Positions 59,498 through 64,000 of a stretch of DNA of 64,000 nt are shown here, one piece after another; within the stretch, counting starts at the first letter, position 1, and each line of letters begins with the position of its first letter. Made by a program: the position numbers and the translations under genes. Source of the DNA: Reichenbachiella ulvae (GTDB taxonomy: Bacteria; Bacteroidota; Bacteroidia; Cytophagales; Cyclobacteriaceae); assembly GCF_025833875.1 (NCBI RefSeq), contig NZ_JAOYOD010000001.1:2480001-2544000 (forward strand), given 5' to 3'. The notes beneath the pieces were generated by a model, which saw only the letters and a program-made list of their open reading frames with translations, was not told the origin of the DNA and did no database searches.

Positions 59498-62293
59498 ATG
59501 CTAAAAAGACTCAGATTCCTGCCCTCATTTGCCATTTTATTGTTATTTATCTCTTGTTCAGAGGACAATTCTGATCTGCGAAACCGTATAAACCTTCGAG
59601 GTTCATGGCAATTTGCTCTGGATACCGCCAAAATCGGAATAAAAGAAGGTTGGTATAGGCAAAATCTAACAGATAGTATTCAGCTCCCGGGTACAACTGA
59701 CTCCAATCAAAAAGGCCTATTAAACACTGACACTACCACCAAGCATCTCAACAGAATCTATAAATATGAAGAGGCAGCCTGGTACCAGAAAAAGCTAGTG
59801 ATTCCTGAATCCTTTCGTGATCAAAGCATTCATATACATTTTGAAAGAAGCAAATGTTCGGAAGTCTGGATTGATGATTTAAAGATTGGCGAATCCAAAC
59901 TTCTTCAATCCCCACAAGTATTTGAAGCAACCCAATACCTGACACCTGGAGAACACACTTTAACTGTGAAAGTCGATAATAGTCTAAAACTGACGCCCTA
60001 TGGTCATGTTCACATTTATTCTGACGATACCCAAACCAATTGGAATGGACTACTTGGCGACCTATATATAGAGGCGAAATCCAAAACGTACATTTCCAAT
60101 CTTCAGGTCTATCCTGATGTCGACCAGAAAGAGATAGACATTCTGATGGCGGTCAATCGATCAAAAGCTAGTGAAAAACTAAAGGTAGAATTGCAGATTA
60201 AACAATATTCTAAGGATGAAACAATAGTGCTTCCATCAAGGACATATGATCTTACTTCAGGCACTTCAGATTCTGTGCTATTGAGCTATGATTTCGAAGA
60301 GGTGGCACTTTGGGATGAATATGAGCAACCGATCTACGAACTAACTGCCATACTGACTTCAATGGAATCTCAAGACAGCTACAGCGTACCTTTTGGGATG
60401 CGAAAGTTCGAAGCTAAAGGCACACAATTTAAAATCAATGATAGAACAACCTTCCTAAGAGGTAAACATGAAGCAGGTGTCTTTCCACTGACAGGACATG
60501 TCCCAATGGACGTAGAAAGCTGGGTAAGAGTCTATGAAATCGCCAAAAGCTACGGCATCAACCATTATCGGTTCCACTCCTACTGCCCTCCTGAAGCAGC
60601 CTTTACGGCCGCAGATCAAGTCGGGATTTATATACAAGCTGAGTTGCCATTCTGGGGTGGGCTTGAGTCTGATACAGTCGCTTTGGCCTTACGTGAAGAA
60701 GGCTATGCAATGCTTAAAGCCTATGCCAATCACCCTTCGTTTGTCTTGTTTTCTCACGGTAACGAAATATGGTCAGGTCATGATCGAACGGAAGAAAACA
60801 TCGCGGCACTGAAAGCCTATGATGATCGTCCTCTATATACCTTCGGGTCCAACAACAGTATCGGTTATCAGCCCCCGTCTAGGAGCTCAGAGTTTTTTGT
60901 GGCCGCTCGGAACCCAATCCACGGAGACAGTATTTTAGGTCACACCCGACTGACTCATGCATTTGCCGATGCTGAGGAAGGCGCTACATTAAACACGCAA
61001 ACTCCAAATACCACCGTCAACTTTGATTTTGCTATTTCCAATGTAAAAGTCCCTTTGGTAAGTCATGAAATCGGTCAATATCAGGTCTATCCAGACTACA
61101 GAGAAATCGATAAATACACTGGTGTTTTAAAAGCCTGGAATTTGGAGGTATTTAAAGACAGTTTAGAAAAAGCTGGAATGTTGGACCTAGACAGCATTTT
61201 TCAAAAGGCCTCAGGTGCATGGTCTGCCCTTTGCTACAAAGCAGAAATGGAGACCGCTCTCAGAACTAAGGATATGGCTGGCTTCCAATTGCTGGATCTA
61301 CAGGACTTCCCGGGACAAGGCACCGCTCTTGTGGGTATTCTGGATGCCTTTATGGATGACAAGGGAGTAGTCTCCAAAGAAGAATGGCTGCAATCCTGCA
61401 ACGATGTAGTTATTCTCGGAGAATTCTCAAAATTCGTTTGGACCAATGAGGAAACCTTAGAAGCTACAATTAAAATAGCCAATTATTCCAATCATGATAT
61501 TTCTTCACCATTCAATTGGAAATTGACTTCTGCCGACGAACAAGTAATAGATCAAGGTTCGATCGAATCCGAAGCGTTCATGGGGCAACTAAATGAGGCA
61601 GGTGAAATAAATATAGATTTAGCATCTATCCAGAGTGCGAAGCAACTAACACTCCATTTGGAGATCCCTCATTCTAATTACAGCAATCAATACCCTATTT
61701 GGGTTTACCCAGTTAACGAGATCACTGGCAGTGAAGCCATTATCATTGCTAAAAAACTCAACAATGAAGTTTGGAATGAATTGGATGCTGGTGGCCAAGT
61801 TCTCCTCTTCCCAATGACAGAAGACATTGTAGATAAAAGTGTAGCGGGGCATTTCCCTCCTGAATTTTGGAATTACGGGATGTTCAAAGGAATCAGCGAA
61901 TGGGCAAAGAAACCCATATCTCCAGGCACTTTAGGTCTATTGATGGACCCTGAGCACCCGATTTTCAACAGTTTTCCGACCGATTTTCACACTAAATGGC
62001 AGTGGTTCTCAATAATAAAGGCTAGTCGGTCGCTTTATCTGAATAAAACAGCCATTGACTACCGCCCCATTGTACAAGTAATCGACAATCTGGAAAGAAA
62101 CTATAAGATGGGAATGATATTCGAATTCAAAGTAGGTAAGGGGAAATTATTGGTATGCACGGCTGACCTCTTTAAAATTCAGGACAAGCCTGAAGCGCGA
62201 CAATTGTTCAATTCCATTCTCTCTTACATGGAATCAGAGGTATTTAACCCCAGCTATGAGATCAACAGCAATCAATTAAAAGAGCTGCTGTAA
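59498..62293 (+). CDS. GH2-family glycosidase lipoprotein (probable beta-mannosidase)
   Basis: A 931-residue lipoprotein (LLLFISCSED). A GH2 sugar-binding domain (about 35-195), an Ig-like domain (about 200-300) and the TIM barrel follow; the acid/base Glu is in FSHGNEIW (near 422) and the nucleophile probably in SHEIGQYQ (near 523). The C-terminal 300 residues are extra and of unknown function. Position next to susC suggests removal of terminal mannose, but other beta-glycosidase activities are possible. Confidence 0.78.
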   Translation: MLKRLRFLPSFAILLLFISCSEDNSDLRNRINLRGSWQFALDTAKIGIKEGWYRQNLTDSIQLPGTTDSNQKGLLNTDTTTKHLNRIYKYEEAAWYQKKLVIPESFRDQSIHIHFERSKCSEVWIDDLKIGESKLLQSPQVFEATQYLTPGEHTLTVKVDNSLKLTPYGHVHIYSDDTQTNWNGLLGDLYIEAKSKTYISNLQVYPDVDQKEIDILMAVNRSKASEKLKVELQIKQYSKDETIVLPSRTYDLTSGTSDSVLLSYDFEEVALWDEYEQPIYELTAILTSMESQDSYSVPFGMRKFEAKGTQFKINDRTTFLRGKHEAGVFPLTGHVPMDVESWVRVYEIAKSYGINHYRFHSYCPPEAAFTAADQVGIYIQAELPFWGGLESDTVALALREEGYAMLKAYANHPSFVLFSHGNEIWSGHDRTEENIAALKAYDDRPLYTFGSNNSIGYQPPSRSSEFFVAARNPIHGDSILGHTRLTHAFADAEEGATLNTQTPNTTVNFDFAISNVKVPLVSHEIGQYQVYPDYREIDKYTGVLKAWNLEVFKDSLEKAGMLDLDSIFQKASGAWSALCYKAEMETALRTKDMAGFQLLDLQDFPGQGTALVGILDAFMDDKGVVSKEEWLQSCNDVVILGEFSKFVWTNEETLEATIKIANYSNHDISSPFNWKLTSADEQVIDQGSIESEAFMGQLNEAGEINIDLASIQSAKQLTLHLEIPHSNYSNQYPIWVYPVNEITGSEAIIIAKKLNNEVWNELDAGGQVLLFPMTEDIVDKSVAGHFPPEFWNYGMFKGISEWAKKPISPGTLGLLMDPEHPIFNSFPTDFHTKWQWFSIIKASRSLYLNKTAIDYRPIVQVIDNLERNYKMGMIFEFKVGKGKLLVCTADLFKIQDKPEARQLFNSILSYMESEVFNPSYEINSNQLKELL

Positions 62294-62312
62294 CACAGAT
62301 TAATCAATAAAG

Positions 62313-62350
62313 CAATAAGGGTCATAAAGCTAGCTTCATGACCCTTATTG
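62313..62350. terminator. Bidirectional terminator between GH2 and the symporter
   Basis: CAATAAGGGTCAT (62313-62325) pairs with ATGACCCTTATTG (62338-62350), with further pairing of AAGCT/AGCTT inside. It separates two converging genes. Confidence 0.8.
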
Positions 62351-62391
62351 TGAAAGCTGAAAGTGATACTTTTAACATTCCACATTCAAAC

Positions 62392-64000
62392 TCAATGCGA
62401 CTGTGCCTCTCCTGAACCTCTCGGATATCGAATGTCCTCTACCATATCTTGCACTTCCTGAGGAGGAGCCGGATAGAATCTGGCAATACTGAATGAAACG
62501 ATAAGGTTCACCACCATAGCCACAGAACCAAAGCCTTCAGGTGAAATTCCAAACCACCAATCTTCTTGTGTTCCGCCTCCTAGATACCCTAGTTTGTATT
62601 TAACCATATAGAAAAGCATCAATAAGATACCCACTACCATACCTGCAACAGCACCTTCCTTATTCATGCGCTTGTCAAATATCCCCAGAACAATCACAGG
62701 AAAAAAGGATGCCGCAGCTAGTCCAAAAGCCAGGGCAACTGTCGCAGCAACAAAACCCGGGGGATTAATCCCAAAATAGCCTGCTACCAGGACAGCCACA
62801 GCAGCACCGATTCGCGCCCACATCAACTCTTCCTTATCTGAAATATCCGGTTTGATTTGCTTCTTGATGAGATCATGAGAAACGCTGGTTGAAATAACCA
62901 ATAGCAATCCAGCAGCGGTAGAAAGTGCTGCAGCTAAGCCTCCGGCAGCTACTAATGCAATCACCCAGTTGGGTAATCTAGCTATTTCAGGATTGGCCAG
63001 AACCATGATGTCTCGATCGATGGTCAATTCATTGACTGCTGGATCTGCAACGTACTGAATCAAACCGTCATTGTTTTTGTCTTCGAACTGAATCAATTCT
63101 GTTTCCTCCCAATTGGTAAACCACTCAGGAACTGAAGAATAAGGCTGCTCCGAAACAGTTGTAATCAGATTCGTGCGAGCAAAGGCGGCAATAGCTGGAG
63201 CTGTAGTGTACAAAATTGCGATAAACAATAAGGCCCAACCCGCAGATATCCTGGCATCTTTCACTTTAGGGACAGTGAAGAAACGTACAATCACGTGTGG
63301 CAGACCCGCGGTCCCCATCATCAGAGCCAGCGTGATCGCGCCCACATCCCATCGGGATTTCGATCCTGTAGTATATTCATGAAACCCCAATTCCTCATGC
63401 AGGTTATCCAACTTATCCAAAAGGTAAACTCCAGAACCATCGTTTAGTTTTCCTCCAAAACCTAGCTGTGGCAACCACTCACCGGTCAATTGTATGGATA
63501 TAAAAATTGCCGGAACCATAAAGGCAAATATCAATATACAATATTGGGCTACCTGCGTATACGTGATGCCTTTCATACCGCCAAGAACAGCATAAAAGAA
63601 CACCAGTCCCATACCTATAAAGACGCCAGTATTGATAGGCACTTCAAGAAAGCGCGCAAACACAACGCCTACTCCACGCATCTGCCCAGCGACGTAGGTA
63701 AATGAAACGATAATGGCACAAATCACAGCCACCGTTCTGGCGATATCCGAATAGTACCGATCGCCAATGAAATCAGGAACAGTGAACTTACCAAACTTGC
63801 GGAGATACGGAGCGAGCAACAAGGCCAATAGCACATAGCCTCCAGTCCAACCCATGAGGTAAACACCTCCATCATATCCCATGAAGGAAATCAATCCAGC
63901 CATGGAGATGAAAGATGCGGCTGACATCCAGTCTGCTGCAGTAGCTAAGCCATTAGTAAGTGGGTGAACACCACCACCCGCTACATAAAATTCTTTGGTT
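62392..64000 (-). CDS. Sodium:solute symporter (SSS family), N-terminus beyond right edge
   Basis: The frame is open through an internal ATG at 63927 to the window edge; residues before it (FYVAGGGVHPLTNGLATAAD) belong to the conserved first loop of cation/acetate-type symporters, so the gene is partial. Twelve or more helices, PDFIGDRYYSDIART and AGGLAAALSTAAGLLLVISTS are visible. ActP-like members carry monocarboxylates with sodium. Substrate unknown; it may not belong to the mannan locus. Confidence 0.88.
   Translation of the reverse strand, partial: TKEFYVAGGGVHPLTNGLATAADWMSAASFISMAGLISFMGYDGGVYLMGWTGGYVLLALLLAPYLRKFGKFTVPDFIGDRYYSDIARTVAVICAIIVSFTYVAGQMRGVGVVFARFLEVPINTGVFIGMGLVFFYAVLGGMKGITYTQVAQYCILIFAFMVPAIFISIQLTGEWLPQLGFGGKLNDGSGVYLLDKLDNLHEELGFHEYTTGSKSRWDVGAITLALMMGTAGLPHVIVRFFTVPKVKDARISAGWALLFIAILYTTAPAIAAFARTNLITTVSEQPYSSVPEWFTNWEETELIQFEDKNNDGLIQYVADPAVNELTIDRDIMVLANPEIARLPNWVIALVAAGGLAAALSTAAGLLLVISTSVSHDLIKKQIKPDISDKEELMWARIGAAVAVLVAGYFGINPPGFVAATVALAFGLAAASFFPVIVLGIFDKRMNKEGAVAGMVVGILLMLFYMVKYKLGYLGGGTQEDWWFGISPEGFGSVAMVVNLIVSFSIARFYPAPPQEVQDMVEDIRYPRGSGEAQSH

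Overview
The window comes from a Bacteroidota chromosome, probably a marine Cytophagales-type bacterium. The evidence is a SusC/SusD pair, a hybrid two-component regulator, a type IX secretion tail on a mannanase, SGBP-type lipoproteins and the near absence of Shine-Dalgarno sequences. I cannot name the genus.

Layout: 1-624 is the start of a homogentisate dioxygenase gene running off the left edge. 806-5035 is a two-gene GH43-GH9 lipoprotein operon closed by a strong terminator. 5093-6383 is an IS3-family element. 6.5-29.84 kb is a gene-cassette array. 29.88-31.5 kb holds a tyrosine recombinase and a divergent zinc-ribbon gene. 31.5-35.2 kb holds a degenerate tandem repeat, an M20 amidohydrolase, a DUF418 membrane protein and a small orphan gene. 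35.2-62.3 kb is a beta-mannan (galacto/glucomannan) utilisation locus. 62.4 kb to the right edge is a partial sodium:solute symporter.

The array is the most interesting part. About 28 genes (about 20 cassettes) all lie on the minus strand, separated by 22 long imperfect-palindromic spacers (123-237 bp, one of 352 bp). On the minus strand nearly every spacer begins TAACA and ends CGTTA, as integron attC sites do. The outer 8-10 bases of most cassettes form a cassette-specific inverted repeat, as expected if each gene circularises with one spacer as its folded attC. The adjacent recombinase has the full tyrosine-recombinase catalytic set but lacks the long insertion typical of IntI. It is oriented with its 3' end towards the array. 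This looks like an integron, or a convergently evolved equivalent, built on a non-canonical recombinase with unusually long attC sites.

The cargo includes a three-gene retron-type system (phosphoribosyltransferase-like effector, winged-helix protein, reverse transcriptase, with a candidate msr-msd RNA of three hairpins), a HigBA-like toxin-antitoxin pair, an AraC regulator with two DUF6326-like membrane proteins, an S41 peptidase with an outer-membrane protein, a UPF0158-like protein, a DUF4238-like protein, and many small two-helix membrane proteins with a beta-rich domain. A gene-less cassette occurs three times. An IS110-family element sits exactly in one attC boundary.

In the mannan locus, SusC/SusD and two TIG-domain lipoproteins would bind and import mannan fragments made by GH26 enzymes. 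GH27, GH5, the acetylesterase and GH2 would trim them, a GPH symporter would move them into the cytoplasm, and GH130 would phosphorolyse mannosyl-glucose units. The hybrid two-component regulator is the likely inducer.
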